This document shows, in pieces, positions 47,118 through 58,666 of a stretch of DNA of 64,000 nucleotides. Position 1 is the first letter of the stretch; every line of letters starts with the position of its first letter. The translations under genes were made by a program, and so were the position numbers. The notes below the pieces were generated by a model. It saw nothing but the letters and a program-made list of their open reading frames with translations, was not told the DNA's origin and did not search any database. The DNA comes from Candidatus Delongbacteria bacterium (GTDB lineage Bacteria > CAIWAD01), in the NCBI GenBank assembly GCA_041675285.1, contig JBAYTZ010000001.1, positions 62,001 to 126,000 on the forward strand, given 5' to 3'.

Positions 47118-48470
47118 GTGGAGCGGATGGAAAGCCTGTTGTCACAGCTCGGCAATCTCGTCTGGGGTCCGCCGCTCCTGATTCTGCTCTTGGGCACGCA
47201 CCTGCTGCTCACCGTCCGCCTGCGCTTCATCCAGCGCCACGTGTTCACGGGCATCCGCCTCAGCCTGCAGCGCCGGCACGACGGCGCGGGGGAGATCTCG
47301 CCCTTCGGCGCGCTGACCACGGCGCTGGCGGCCACCATCGGGACGGGCAACATCGTCGGCGTGGCCACGGCCGTGGTGGCGGGCGGGCCGGGCGCCGTGC
47401 TCTGGATGTGGCTCACCGGCGTGTTCGGCATCGCCACCAAGTACGCCGAGGCCCTGCTGGCCGTGAAGTACCGCGTGCGCGTCCCCGGCGGGGGCTTCGC
47501 CGGCGGGCCCATGTACGTGCTGGAGCGGGGACTCAAGTGGAAGTGGCTGGGTCTGGTCTTCGCCGCGCTCACCGCCGTCTCGGCCTTCGGCATCGGCAAC
47601 ATGGTCCAGGCGAACAGCATCGCCGGGTTGGCCCGGGAAAGCTTCGGCCTCTCCGCCCCGCTCACCGGCGTCGTGCTGGCCTTGCTCACCGGCGTGGTGA
47701 TCCTGGGGGGCATCCGCAGCATCGCCCGAGCCTGCGAGTGGCTGGTGCCTTTCATGACCGTCTTCTACGTGCTGGGCTGCGCCTACCTGCTGGTGCTGCA
47801 CCGCGCGAGCCTGCCGGAGACCGTGCAGCTCATCCTGGGCACGGCCTTCAGCGGGCAGGCGGCCCTGGGCGGCTTCGTGGGGGCGGGCATCCGCGAGGCC
47901 ATCCGCTTCGGCGTGGCCCGCGGGCTGTTCTCCAACGAGTCCGGCCTGGGCAGCGCGCCCATCGTCGCCGCGGCGGCCCAGACCCGCAATCCCGTCCGCC
48001 AGGCCCTGGTCTCGTCCACGGGCACCTTTTGGGACACGGTGGTGGTCTGCGCCATGACCGGCCTGGTGGTGGTCAACTCGGGGCACTGGACCCAGGGCCT
48101 CGACGGCGCCAGCCTGACCCGCGCGGCCTTCGCGGACATCCCCGTGGTGGGGCCCTTCATCCTCACGCTGGGCCTGCTGACTTTTGTCTTCTCCACCATC
48201 CTGGGCTGGTCCTACTACGGCGAGAAGGCCGCCGAGTACCTGGGCGGGCCGCGCGTGGTCATGCCTTATCGCATCCTCTGGACCGGGGCCGTGTTCGCGG
48301 GTTCCGTGCTCTCGCTGCCTGTGGTGTGGAACCTGGCGGACATCACCAATGGCCTGATGGCCATTCCCAACCTGGTCTCGCTGGTGCTGCTGCAGGGCGT
48401 GATCGTCGCGGAGACCCGCACATACCTCTGGCAGGGCCGGCTGGAGCAGACGGACGGCGACTCCGCCTGA
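47118..48470 (+). CDS. Alanine/glycine:cation symporter (AGCS family)
   Basis: 450 residues. GTG at 47118 with AGGAGG five bases upstream is the best start; an ATG four codons later and longer open frames are less likely. About 10-11 membrane helices. Family signatures are present: ALTTALAATIGTGNIVGVATAV, GGPGAVLWMWLTGVFGIATKYAE, GGPMYVLERG, SNESGLGSAPIVAAAA and TILGWSYYGEKAAEYLGG. It imports alanine, glycine or similar amino acids with Na+ or H+. The terminator at 46948 separates it from the preceding gene. Confidence 0.92.
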   Translation: MERMESLLSQLGNLVWGPPLLILLLGTHLLLTVRLRFIQRHVFTGIRLSLQRRHDGAGEISPFGALTTALAATIGTGNIVGVATAVVAGGPGAVLWMWLTGVFGIATKYAEALLAVKYRVRVPGGGFAGGPMYVLERGLKWKWLGLVFAALTAVSAFGIGNMVQANSIAGLARESFGLSAPLTGVVLALLTGVVILGGIRSIARACEWLVPFMTVFYVLGCAYLLVLHRASLPETVQLILGTAFSGQAALGGFVGAGIREAIRFGVARGLFSNESGLGSAPIVAAAAQTRNPVRQALVSSTGTFWDTVVVCAMTGLVVVNSGHWTQGLDGASLTRAAFADIPVVGPFILTLGLLTFVFSTILGWSYYGEKAAEYLGGPRVVMPYRILWTGAVFAGSVLSLPVVWNLADITNGLMAIPNLVSLVLLQGVIVAETRTYLWQGRLEQTDGDSA

Positions 48471-48580
48471 GACGGTGCGGTCGGAGAAAGGCCACCGCGT
48501 CGCTTGTCTCCCGGCAGCTGGAATGCCAAGCTCCCGCGCCGCCCGCCCCCGCGGCGCCAATTTGCACAGGCAGCATCGTG

Positions 48581-51346
48581 ATGATGGAACTCCGCCGGGT
48601 CCTCAGCCCTATCCGCGGCCCACTGGTGGGCCTGCTCTTCCTGCTGGCCGGAGTTCGACCTCTCTCGGCTGAAATTCTGATGGAGACCGGCACCCTGCGC
48701 GGCTTCCTGGCCGGCGAGGCAACCGGCTGCGCCTACGATAACTGGATCAGCCACGTCAGCGAGAACGTGGCCCGGCCGGGCTACAACGCCTACGCGCCGC
48801 CCCAGCTGGATCCACAGTTGAACGGCTTCGGCGGCTTCCAGCTGGTGCCCGCGGACGCCGGCGGCGACAGCCTGCTGGCCCTGTTCGGCGAACTCACCGG
48901 GCTGCTGCTGGACGACCAGGGCGCGGCCGCGGCGCTGCGCCTGGAGGAGAGCCCGGGCTGCGGCTACCAGCTGGCCCAGCTCAGCGACAGCAGCCTGGGC
49001 CGCGACTTCTGGCTGCTCCGCGAAGCGCTGGATTCCACCCATGTGGATCCGGGCCTGTCCCCCGGTCCCCAGGACGACGTGGTGGGTGGCTTCGTCAAGG
49101 GCTGGGGCGTCTTCGTCTTCAACCCGGCGGCCACGCGGCCCGAACTCTGCGTGGAGATGCCCCATCCCTGCGACGATTTCCCCACGCCCTATCTGGGGCT
49201 GGAAGCCTTCTTGGCGCTGGACGCCGGCCTGCTGCTGATCCACGGCGCCGGGCGCGAGGTCGCCTACACGGGCAGCGCCGCGGCCTACACCAACAGCGCC
49301 TCGCTCTCGGATCCGTCGCGCAACTGCCGCCTGCCCTTTGCCGCCGCGCACACGGCCTTCCTGGCTTATCAGCGCGCGCTGGGCCGCCAGGAGCTGGTGC
49401 TGCAGCTGCACAGCTACGACGACCTGAGCCACCGCAACCTCACCAGTTGCGTGCTGACGGCGGGACCGTCCAACCGCATCCACCTGCCCGTGCTCTTCGA
49501 TCCGGGCGGCGGCTCCAAGGGTCTGCTGGGCAACCTGGGGCAGCCGGTCTTCGCCGCCGACAGCCTGGGCTGGACCCACGGCGAGTGGCGCCTGCAGGAC
49601 TATGTCTCCAGCAATTCGCTCTACCCCGTGCTGGTGGAGGGCGGTGCGCCGGACTCGCTCGTGCAGATCCCCGCCGCCGGCAGCCTGCCGGGCTACGGGG
49701 CCAACTGCCAGCTCACGGCCAGTTACGGGGCGGGCTACGCTGAGTGCGACAACCTGGAGCGCATCCTGCACCTGGAGGTGGACGAGCTGCCTGCGCCCGC
49801 CCACGGGCTGGGGGCGGCGGCCTACTATGGCTGCGGACCGGACACCGTGGTGGCCGCGTTGGGGAATTTCGCCGCGGCCTGGGCCTTCCAGCAGCCCTGG
49901 GTGCGGGCGCTGCGCCAAGCCCGGGACAGTCTGGCGGTCTTCGATGATTCCCTGCCGCCCACGGCGCCGGCGCAGCTGACGGCCCTGCAGCTGGGCCCCA
50001 CGGGCGCGCGGCTGAGCTGGCAGCCCAGCCGCTCGGTGTTCTTCGACACCTATGAAGTCCACGTGGACACGGCGCTGGTGATCGGCCCCGGCGCCCGGGT
50101 GGTGACCCGTTCCAACAGCGCCGGCCTGTGCTGGCCGGGTCTGCGCGGCGTGGACCTGACGGGCCTGACGCCGGGGCTGGACTACAGCCTTGTCCTGCGG
50201 GCGCGCGACGCCCAGGGCCGCGTCTCGGGCTTTTCCAACAGCGTGCGCCTGCACGTGGTGGACCAGCTGGCGCCCGTGGTGGAGCTGGAGGAGCGCCGCC
50301 TGCTACGCCCGGGCGAGGCCACGCTCATCCGGGCGCGGGTGACGGACCACTCGCCCCTGGCCGCCGTCACGCTGCGCAGCAGCGCGGACAGCCTGGAGTG
50401 GACCGAGACGCCCATGACGGCCCTGGGAGACGGCTGGTACGAGGGTCTGCTGGCGCCGGGCGCCGCGGGGGAGAGCCGCTGGTACCAGGTGCGGGCCGAG
50501 GACCAGCCCGCCGACCGCTCCAGCACGCTGACTCCGCTGCTCACGGCCCTGGTGCGCGAACCCGTGGCGCGGCTGGATTTCGACGACGCGGAGCAGGCCG
50601 TCCACGCGGCCTTCGGGGGCGGGAGCGACCAGTGGCGCCGCGAGGCCTGCCTGGCTCGCGCCGGCCTGGGCTGGCGCTTCGGCGGCGCCGCTTGCACGGT
50701 CTACGCGCCGAGCGGCGCGGCCTGGCTGGAACTCGAGCCGCTGACCATCCCTGACGGCCTGCTCGCGCCCGTGCTGGCCTTTTGGAGCCGGCTGGAGGCG
50801 GAAGTCTCCAGCCAGGCGCCGGACTCGTGTTACGACGGCGGACTGGTCCAGTGGCGGACGGCGGACGGGCAGTGGCAGGACGCGACCCTCGTCCCCGCCG
50901 CCGCCCATTTCCTCAAGTCCACGCACCACGTCCCGCTGGTCTGGCCCCAGCGCCTGCTCAGCGGCACCCACGGCTGGCGCCAGCACCTGCTCCAGCTGCC
51001 GGAGGGGCTGGAGTCCCTGGAGCTGCGGTTGGGCTTCGTCTGCGACGCCAACACGCACAAACTGGGCTGGGCCGTGGACGAGCTCGAGCTCGGTGGCCTT
51101 CTGCCCGCGCTGCCGCCTGCCCCGCGGTTGGAACTGGTCCTGACGGGGGCCGGCCTGCGCCTGGACTGGCGGCCCGTGGCCGGCGCCGGGGCCTATCGTG
51201 TGGAGCAGGCCGCCCTGAGCGGGGACCCGCTCTGGACCCTGTTGGCCACCACCACGGACTGTGGCCTGGATGTGGCGCTGGCGAGCGCCACGGACGCGCG
51301 CCGCTTCCGGGTGACCGCCCTGGCGGGCGAGCCGGTCCGGCCCTGA
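48581..51346 (+). CDS. Large secreted protein with fibronectin III-like domains
   Basis: 921 residues. Signal peptide about 1-30 (LVGLLFLLAGVRPLSA). Residues about 31-440 are a domain I do not recognise. It has paired Cys (CAYDNW, SPGCGY, RNCRLP, SCVLT, YGCGP), FWLLREALDSTHVDPG, AFLAYQRALG, ELVLQLHSYDDLSHRN and RIHLPVLFDPGGG, which could be a hydrolase fold. Residues about 455-560 (PPTAPAQLTALQLG, ARLSWQPS, SGFSNSVRLHV) and about 845-915 are fibronectin III-like. No sorting domain of the type in the VWA protein is seen at the C-terminus. It lies alone between a transporter gene and isocitrate dehydrogenase. Function open. Confidence 0.72.
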   Translation: MMELRRVLSPIRGPLVGLLFLLAGVRPLSAEILMETGTLRGFLAGEATGCAYDNWISHVSENVARPGYNAYAPPQLDPQLNGFGGFQLVPADAGGDSLLALFGELTGLLLDDQGAAAALRLEESPGCGYQLAQLSDSSLGRDFWLLREALDSTHVDPGLSPGPQDDVVGGFVKGWGVFVFNPAATRPELCVEMPHPCDDFPTPYLGLEAFLALDAGLLLIHGAGREVAYTGSAAAYTNSASLSDPSRNCRLPFAAAHTAFLAYQRALGRQELVLQLHSYDDLSHRNLTSCVLTAGPSNRIHLPVLFDPGGGSKGLLGNLGQPVFAADSLGWTHGEWRLQDYVSSNSLYPVLVEGGAPDSLVQIPAAGSLPGYGANCQLTASYGAGYAECDNLERILHLEVDELPAPAHGLGAAAYYGCGPDTVVAALGNFAAAWAFQQPWVRALRQARDSLAVFDDSLPPTAPAQLTALQLGPTGARLSWQPSRSVFFDTYEVHVDTALVIGPGARVVTRSNSAGLCWPGLRGVDLTGLTPGLDYSLVLRARDAQGRVSGFSNSVRLHVVDQLAPVVELEERRLLRPGEATLIRARVTDHSPLAAVTLRSSADSLEWTETPMTALGDGWYEGLLAPGAAGESRWYQVRAEDQPADRSSTLTPLLTALVREPVARLDFDDAEQAVHAAFGGGSDQWRREACLARAGLGWRFGGAACTVYAPSGAAWLELEPLTIPDGLLAPVLAFWSRLEAEVSSQAPDSCYDGGLVQWRTADGQWQDATLVPAAAHFLKSTHHVPLVWPQRLLSGTHGWRQHLLQLPEGLESLELRLGFVCDANTHKLGWAVDELELGGLLPALPPAPRLELVLTGAGLRLDWRPVAGAGAYRVEQAALSGDPLWTLLATTTDCGLDVALASATDARRFRVTALAGEPVRP

Positions 51347-51480
51347 GACGGCCTGCGCAGGCCCCGCCGGGTGGGGGCGGAGCGTCGCTCGCCTGATTAA
51401 TTGCTACTCTGAAGCATCGACAAAGGGACCCGGCCGCAACCGGGTCCGGCGAGCCGCAACTCTTCTGGAAGGACCGTTCC

Positions 51481-53690
<2,210 letters not shown>

Positions 53691-53709
<19 letters not shown>

Positions 53710-53754
53710 CGGGACGCGCTACTGAAGTAGCGGGACGCGCTGCTGTAGGCAGCG
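53691..53754 (+). repeat. Tandem repeat made from the 3' end of icd including its stop codon
   Basis: The unit GGACGCGCTACTGAAGTAGC plus G (21 bases) occurs at 53691-53711 and 53712-53732, then as a diverged 22-base copy at 53733-53754 and a further remnant to about 53775. The first copy encodes the last residues and stop of isocitrate dehydrogenase, so the extra copies are untranslated. Each unit holds a short inverted repeat around its centre. Confidence 0.8.
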
Positions 53755-53788
53755 GGCGCGCTGCTGTCGCGCGGCACTGACGAAATGC

Positions 53789-53823
53789 AAAAGGCCGGGA
53801 CTCGCAGGAGTCTCGGCCTTTTC
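53789..53823. terminator. Strong bidirectional terminator between icd and the convergent small gene
   Basis: AAGGCCGGGACTC and GAGTCTCGGCCTT form a 13-bp stem with one G-U pair and a GCAG loop. AAAA precedes it and TTTT follows, so it can act on both strands: for icd (plus) and for the gene ending at 53886 (minus). Confidence 0.85.
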
Positions 53824-53885
53824 ATGGCTTGGTCAAGCTGGATCCAGCGGGACGGCGGCCCGCCACCCGTAGGCGCGGCGGCTTG

Positions 53886-54302
53886 TTACCACCCTTGGTC
53901 CAGCAGCGGGACTTCGGTGCAGCCCACGGAATCCTGTGGGGACGGCTCGCGCCGGAAGCGGCGTTCGTCGCCAGCGGGCTGGATGATGACCAGGGTCGAG
54001 TCGCCGGCTTCCACCCGATAGGCCCGGGTCGCCTCCGGCAGTGCGTCCAACCGGAGACTGTCGGCGTCCGCCTGCCAGCGCCCCGACGAGACGCTGCAGA
54101 CGAAGTCATAGTAGTCGTCCTCCATATAGGTCCAGCTGCCATCGGTGGCCAGGTTCAGACTGTAGCCGTAGTCTTCCAGGGGCGCCAGATTGTACCACGT
54201 CCCCGACAAGGCCGGGGACCCGCCGGGTTCTGCGCCGAGTCCGCCGCCACCCACGCTGAGCAGCAGCAGGAGAACTGCGCCACCCGTCCATGCGATTCCC
54301 AT
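53886..54302 (-). CDS. Small secreted protein, paralogue of the next gene
   Basis: 138 residues from ATG at 54302 (GGGAG upstream). Signal peptide 1-23 (VLLLLLSVGGGGLGA). The mature part has LSGTWYNLAPLEDYGYSLNL, GSWTYMEDDYYDFVCSVSS, GRWQADADSLRLDALPEATR and a C-terminal VGCTEVPLLDQGW. The layout (GxW strand start, repeated strands) suggests a small lipocalin-like or META-like barrel. It shares WQADADSLR, the following Pro-Glu-x-x-x-Ala-Tyr stretch and the GC...L-x-x-GW ending with the gene at 54374. Two Cys may form a disulfide. Function unknown. Confidence 0.68.
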   Translation of the reverse strand: MGIAWTGGAVLLLLLSVGGGGLGAEPGGSPALSGTWYNLAPLEDYGYSLNLATDGSWTYMEDDYYDFVCSVSSGRWQADADSLRLDALPEATRAYRVEAGDSTLVIIQPAGDERRFRREPSPQDSVGCTEVPLLDQGW

Positions 54303-54373
54303 GAGATTCTCCCGACTTGGGCCTGCAGCGGGCTGGGCCTGTGGCAGGTGTCGAACGAAGGGGGCTGGTGTTC

Positions 54374-54832
54374 CTACCAGCCCAGCAGAATCAACACATC
54401 GCGCGGGCAGCCCGTGGTGTCGATGGTGTCCGCCAGGCGCAGGTAGCTGCGCGTCTGGCCCTGCCGGGTGGTGAGATCCAGACTCGTGGCCGTACTGTCC
54501 AGGGCATAGGCCAGGCAGCGCTCCGGGTTGCCCATCTGGCGCAGACTGTCCGCGTCGGCCTGCCAGCGCAGCTCGACGTGCCGGCAGTAATCTCCAATGA
54601 AGTCGGATTCGAAGATCCACCAGCGGCCGTCGGGATCGAAGCGCAGGGAGCTGAGGGTTGCATCCGGATCGAGGAAGTCCCACGCCTCATCGTCCTCCAG
54701 GAGCAGGACGTCCTCGCTGACCCAGGATCCCAGCAGACCGTCCGACGGACCCATGCTCCGCGCGCCGCGTCCGCCCGCGCCCAGGGCCAGCAGCGCCAGG
54801 CCCGCTGTTGCCATCCACAACCTGCCGCGCAT
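54374..54832 (-). CDS. Small secreted protein, paralogue of the gene downstream
   Basis: 152 residues; GGAGG five bases before the ATG. Signal peptide 1-20. GSWVSEDVLLLEDDE, RWWIFESDFIGDYCRHVEL, RWQADADSLRQMGNPERC and a final GCPRDVLILLGW correspond piece by piece to the protein encoded at 53886. The two genes are 71 bases apart in the same orientation, a tandem duplication that has diverged considerably. Possibly a small calycin-like barrel; the ligand is unknown. Confidence 0.68.
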   Translation of the reverse strand: MRGRLWMATAGLALLALGAGGRGARSMGPSDGLLGSWVSEDVLLLEDDEAWDFLDPDATLSSLRFDPDGRWWIFESDFIGDYCRHVELRWQADADSLRQMGNPERCLAYALDSTATSLDLTTRQGQTRSYLRLADTIDTTGCPRDVLILLGW

Positions 54833-54929
54833 CTAACCTCCGGGAGTTGGTTGTAACACAGGGTTTGCCTCCAGGCGCAACGTAGACAATTCTTCGATGG
54901 GTTAACGGCCACTTCCCCAGCGCTTTGGT

Positions 54930-56858
54930 TCAGGCGCCGGCGGAGCGGATCTCCTCCAGGAAGGCCGCGCCGTAGCGCTCGAGCTTGGCCCGGCCCACGC
55001 CGCTCACCTGGAGCAGTTCCTCGGCGCTGGCGGGACGGCGGCCGGCCAGCGCGGCCAGCACGCGGTCGTGGAAGATCACGTAGGGCGGCACGCCCTGTTC
55101 CTCGGCCAGCCGGCGGCGCAGGGCGCGCAGGCGCTGGAACAGGTCCAGGGCGGCTGGATCGGGTTCGCCGTCGCTCTCCAGGCGACTCTCGCCCCGGGGG
55201 AGCAGGGTGGCCGGGCGGCTGGCGGGCAGCGCGCGCGCCCGAGGCGGCGCGGCGGCCAGCTCGGCGCGCAGGGCTTCCAGACCCCGGGCGGAGCGCACCC
55301 GCCCCCTGGTCGCGGGTGCGGGAGCGTCCTGGCGCAGCTGCAGGCGCTGTTCGCCGCTCAGCACGGGCCGGGCCGCGGCCGTCAGGCGCAGGCCGCCGAA
55401 GCCCTCGGGGTCCAGGTCCAGCAGACGCCGCGCCAGCAGCTGGCGGAACACGGCCCGCCAACCGGCGGGCTCCAGCTCCGGGCCCACGCCGTACACGCTC
55501 AGCGTCTCGTGTCCCAGGCTGCGTGTGCGTTCGGTGGAGGTTCCGCGCAGCACGTCCACCAGGTGCTGGACGCCGAAGCGCTGGCCCGTGCGCGCCACGC
55601 AGGAGAGCGCCTTCTGTGCCGCCACCGTGGCGTCCCAGCTGGCGGGCGGGTCCAGGCAGTTGTCGCAATTGCCGCAGGGCTCGGGCAGGGTCTCGCCGAA
55701 GTGGGCCAGCAGGGCCTGGCGCCGGCAGCCCGTGTCCTCGCAGTAGCCCAGCATGGTGTCCAGTTGCTGGCGATTGCGCCGGCGCTGGGCCTCGTCGCCC
55801 TCGCCCTGCTCGATCAAGCCGCGCAGCAGCACCACGTCCTGCAGGCCGTAGAGCAACCAGGCGTCCGCCGGCAGGCCGTCGCGGCCGGCCCGGCCGGTCT
55901 CCTGGTAGTAGCCCTCGATGGATTTGGGCAGGTCCAGGTGGGCCACGAAGCGCACGTCGGGCTTGTCGATCCCCATCCCGAAGGCGATGGTGGCGCAGAC
56001 CACCAGCCCGTCCTCGCGCAGGAAGCGCTCCTGGTGGCGGCGCCGCACGGCGGCGTCCAGGCCGGCGTGGTAGGGCAGGGCGGGGATTCCCTTGCCGGAC
56101 AGGGCCGCGGCCGTCTGCTCGGTCCGCTTGCGGGAGAGGCAGTAGACGATCCCCGCCTCGCCGGCGTGTTCGCGGCGCAGGAAGTCCAGCAGTTGCTGCG
56201 GGGCCTGGCCCTTGGGCGCCACGCGATAACGGATGTTGGGCCGGTCGAAGCCGCTGATGAAGACCCGCCCCCCCTGCAGGCGCAGGTTGGCCAGGATCTC
56301 GGCGCGCGTGCGCTCGTCCGCCGTGGCCGTGCAGGCCAGCCGCGGCACGCGCGGGAAGCGTTCGGCCAACAAGGAGAGCTGCAGATATTCCGGGCGGAAG
56401 TCGTGGCCCCACTGGGAGACGCAGTGCGCCTCGTCGATGGCGAACAGCGCGATGCCGCCCCCGCGGGCCGCCTGCTCCAGCAGGGCCAGCGTACGCTCCT
56501 GCAGCAGGCGCTCGGGCGCTACGTAGAGCAGGTCCAGCCCGCCGTCCAGCAGGCGCCGCTCCACCGCGTGCGCCTCGGCGGCAGACAGGCTGGAATTGAG
56601 GAAGGCGGCGCGCAGCCCCAGCTGGTGCAGGGCGCTCACCTGGTCCTGCATCAGGGCGATGAGGGGCGAGACCACCACGCCCGTGCCGGCGCGCAGCAGG
56701 GCGGGAATCTGGTAGCAGAGGGATTTGCCGCCGCCCGTGGGCATGATGGCCAGGGCGTCGCCGCCCGCCACCAGCTGCGCGATGATCTCCGCCTGCCGGG
56801 CGCGGAACTCCGGGTAGCCGTAGACGCTGCGCAGGATCTCCAGGGCGGTGCGGGACAC
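54930..56858 (-). CDS. recQ: ATP-dependent DNA helicase RecQ
   Basis: 642 residues from a GTG start. The helicase core has Walker A MPTGGGKSLCYQIPALL (residue about 40), the DEAH box with the aromatic-rich loop IDEAHCVSQWGHDFRPEY, SRKRTEQTAAAL and GYYQETGRAGRDGLPA. The zinc-binding region CEDTGCRRQALL with CGNCDNC and the RQC winged helix follow. A C-terminal HRDC domain (about 550-640) ends with LQVSGVGRAKLERYGAAFLEEI. It unwinds DNA 3' to 5' in recombination and repair. The start is 8 bases after the stop of the DEAD-box helicase gene, so the two are co-transcribed. Confidence 0.96.
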   Translation of the reverse strand: MSRTALEILRSVYGYPEFRARQAEIIAQLVAGGDALAIMPTGGGKSLCYQIPALLRAGTGVVVSPLIALMQDQVSALHQLGLRAAFLNSSLSAAEAHAVERRLLDGGLDLLYVAPERLLQERTLALLEQAARGGGIALFAIDEAHCVSQWGHDFRPEYLQLSLLAERFPRVPRLACTATADERTRAEILANLRLQGGRVFISGFDRPNIRYRVAPKGQAPQQLLDFLRREHAGEAGIVYCLSRKRTEQTAAALSGKGIPALPYHAGLDAAVRRRHQERFLREDGLVVCATIAFGMGIDKPDVRFVAHLDLPKSIEGYYQETGRAGRDGLPADAWLLYGLQDVVLLRGLIEQGEGDEAQRRRNRQQLDTMLGYCEDTGCRRQALLAHFGETLPEPCGNCDNCLDPPASWDATVAAQKALSCVARTGQRFGVQHLVDVLRGTSTERTRSLGHETLSVYGVGPELEPAGWRAVFRQLLARRLLDLDPEGFGGLRLTAAARPVLSGEQRLQLRQDAPAPATRGRVRSARGLEALRAELAAAPPRARALPASRPATLLPRGESRLESDGEPDPAALDLFQRLRALRRRLAEEQGVPPYVIFHDRVLAALAGRRPASAEELLQVSGVGRAKLERYGAAFLEEIRSAGA

Positions 56859-56866
56859 GGGCCGGC

Positions 56867-58453
56867 CTAGCTCTGGCCCTGTCCGCCACCCGTGGAGCGG
56901 CGCCGCCGGCGCTTGGGCCGGGTGCGCGCGGCCTCGCCCTGGGGTGGAGCGCCGCTCGGGCGGGCGCTGCCGCGGGCCGGCGCGGAGGCCGCTGCGGCGG
57001 AGCGGCCGGCGGGCTTGGCGGGTGGCCGGGATCCGGATTGCGTGGCCGCGGGCTTGGGCGTCGTCCGCGCCGCGGACCGGTTGGGCGTGGCCCCCAACGG
57101 GTGGGAGGTGCCCAGCACCGTGACTTTCATGCCCGGCTTGCGCGACGTGCCGGCCGCTGCGCGCGCGGACTGCTCCTCGAGCTTCTGCCGGGCGCGCTCC
57201 TCAGTGGCCAGCGCCAACTGCTGACGCCGGTACTCCTTCTCCTTGGAGCGTTCCCGGGCCGCGGCCTTCTCGGCGCGGATCTTGGCGATGCGCTCGGCCA
57301 GCGGCACCTCGAGCTTCTCGCCCTGGCTGGCCTTGTAGTCGAAGTCCGGCAGCACCACGCGGGGCAGACGCTTGCCCACTGCGCCTTCAATGCGCCGCAG
57401 GTCGCCCTCCTCCTCCGGCGAGACGAAGGTGAAGGCGTCGCCCGTGGCCTCGGCGCGCGCCGTGCGGCCCACCCGGTGGATGTAGTCCTCGGGCACCACG
57501 GGCACATCGAAGTTCACCACGTGGCCCAGTTCGCTGATGTCGATGCCGCGGGCCACGATGTCCGTCGCCACCAGGATCCGGGTCTGGCCGGCCTTGAAGG
57601 CGGCCAGGGTGGCGGTGCGCTGGGCCTGGGAGCGGTTGCCGTGGATGCGGTCGGCCACGACGCCGTTCTTTTCAAGGAAGTTGGCCAGCCGGTCGGCCCG
57701 GTGCTTGGTGCGCGTGAAGACCAGGGCGTCGCGCAGCTCGCCGCGTCGCAGCAGTTCCAGGAAGAGCAGGCCTTTCAGGTCCTGGGGCACGGGGTAGATG
57801 GCCTGGGTGATGCCCACCGCCGGCGCGGCCTGGCGCTGCAGGTTGATCAGCGCCGGGCTCTTGAGCATCTCGCGGCTGAGCAGGCCGATGGGGCCGGGCA
57901 TGGTGGCCGAGAAGAACAGGGTCTGGCGCCGAGTGGGGAGGTGGGTCAGCACGCGCCGGATGTCCGGGAGGAAGCCCATGTCCAGCATGCGGTCCGCTTC
58001 GTCCAGCACCAGGAACTCCAGTCCGGCCAGCCGGGCGTAGGGCGAGCGGAAGTGGTCCAGCAGGCGGCCGGGCGTGGCCACCAGCAGGTCCACGCCGGTG
58101 CGGAAGGCGTGCTCCTGTGGTCCCATTCCCACGCCGCCGAACACGGCGGCCCCGCTGAGCGGCGTGTGCACGGCCAGGGTGTTGAAGTCCTCGAGGATCT
58201 GGGCGGCCAACTCGCGTGTGGGCGTCAGCACCAGGGCCCGCGTGGTGCGCCGGGGCTTGTCGATGAGCTGGTGCATGATGGGCAGCAGGAAGGCGGCCGT
58301 CTTGCCGCTGCCGGTCATGGCGCAGGCCAGCAGGTCCTGGCCGGCCAGGGCGGGCGGGATGGCCTCCGTCTGGATGGGCGTGGGGCGGATGAAGCCGGCC
58401 TCCTTGATGGCTTTGAGCAGGGAGGCGTGGAGGTGCAGGGATGTGAAGGACAT
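56867..58453 (-). CDS. rhlE: DEAD-box RNA helicase, RhlE type
   Basis: 528 residues. The N-terminal Q motif region has PTPIQTEAIPPALAG; further motifs are AMTGSGKTAAFLLP, TPTRELAAQI, VLDEADRML (DEAD), FFSATMP, VFTRTKHRADRLANFL, ATDIVARGIDI and HRVGRTARAEATGD. The last about 130 residues are low-complexity and rich in Arg, Ala and Pro, as in RhlE, and probably bind RNA. It remodels RNA in ribosome assembly and decay. ATG at 58453 has AAGGA upstream. It precedes recQ by 8 bases. Confidence 0.94.
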   Translation of the reverse strand: MSFTSLHLHASLLKAIKEAGFIRPTPIQTEAIPPALAGQDLLACAMTGSGKTAAFLLPIMHQLIDKPRRTTRALVLTPTRELAAQILEDFNTLAVHTPLSGAAVFGGVGMGPQEHAFRTGVDLLVATPGRLLDHFRSPYARLAGLEFLVLDEADRMLDMGFLPDIRRVLTHLPTRRQTLFFSATMPGPIGLLSREMLKSPALINLQRQAAPAVGITQAIYPVPQDLKGLLFLELLRRGELRDALVFTRTKHRADRLANFLEKNGVVADRIHGNRSQAQRTATLAAFKAGQTRILVATDIVARGIDISELGHVVNFDVPVVPEDYIHRVGRTARAEATGDAFTFVSPEEEGDLRRIEGAVGKRLPRVVLPDFDYKASQGEKLEVPLAERIAKIRAEKAAARERSKEKEYRRQQLALATEERARQKLEEQSARAAAGTSRKPGMKVTVLGTSHPLGATPNRSAARTTPKPAATQSGSRPPAKPAGRSAAAASAPARGSARPSGAPPQGEAARTRPKRRRRRSTGGGQGQS

Positions 58454-58666
58454 GGTTCGTTCCTTGGTTGTCTGATCCTCCGTGACCGGCCCGGCGGAGG
58501 TGGATTCGGCGGCGTACATCCTCTGTCCGACCGGGTTGGCCCCAGTCCGACAGGCGGTCAGGCACATCCGATTGGAACCGCCCGGCGCGTAGAGGGCCGC
58601 GGGGCGGAGGGTGGGCTTCCGGCCTCAAGGTGACGAAGTTCGGGCAGACGCGCGTCGCCGCCCGGT

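Noticed and set aside
48554..48568. -24/-12-like match (GGCGCCAATTTGC) before the large secreted protein gene
   Set aside because: GG and GC are only 9 bases apart and the -24 half is poor.
54391..56889. 832-residue minus-strand frame over recQ
   Set aside because: It is frame-shifted relative to the RecQ motifs and has shadow composition; the frame ending at 54930 contains all helicase motifs.
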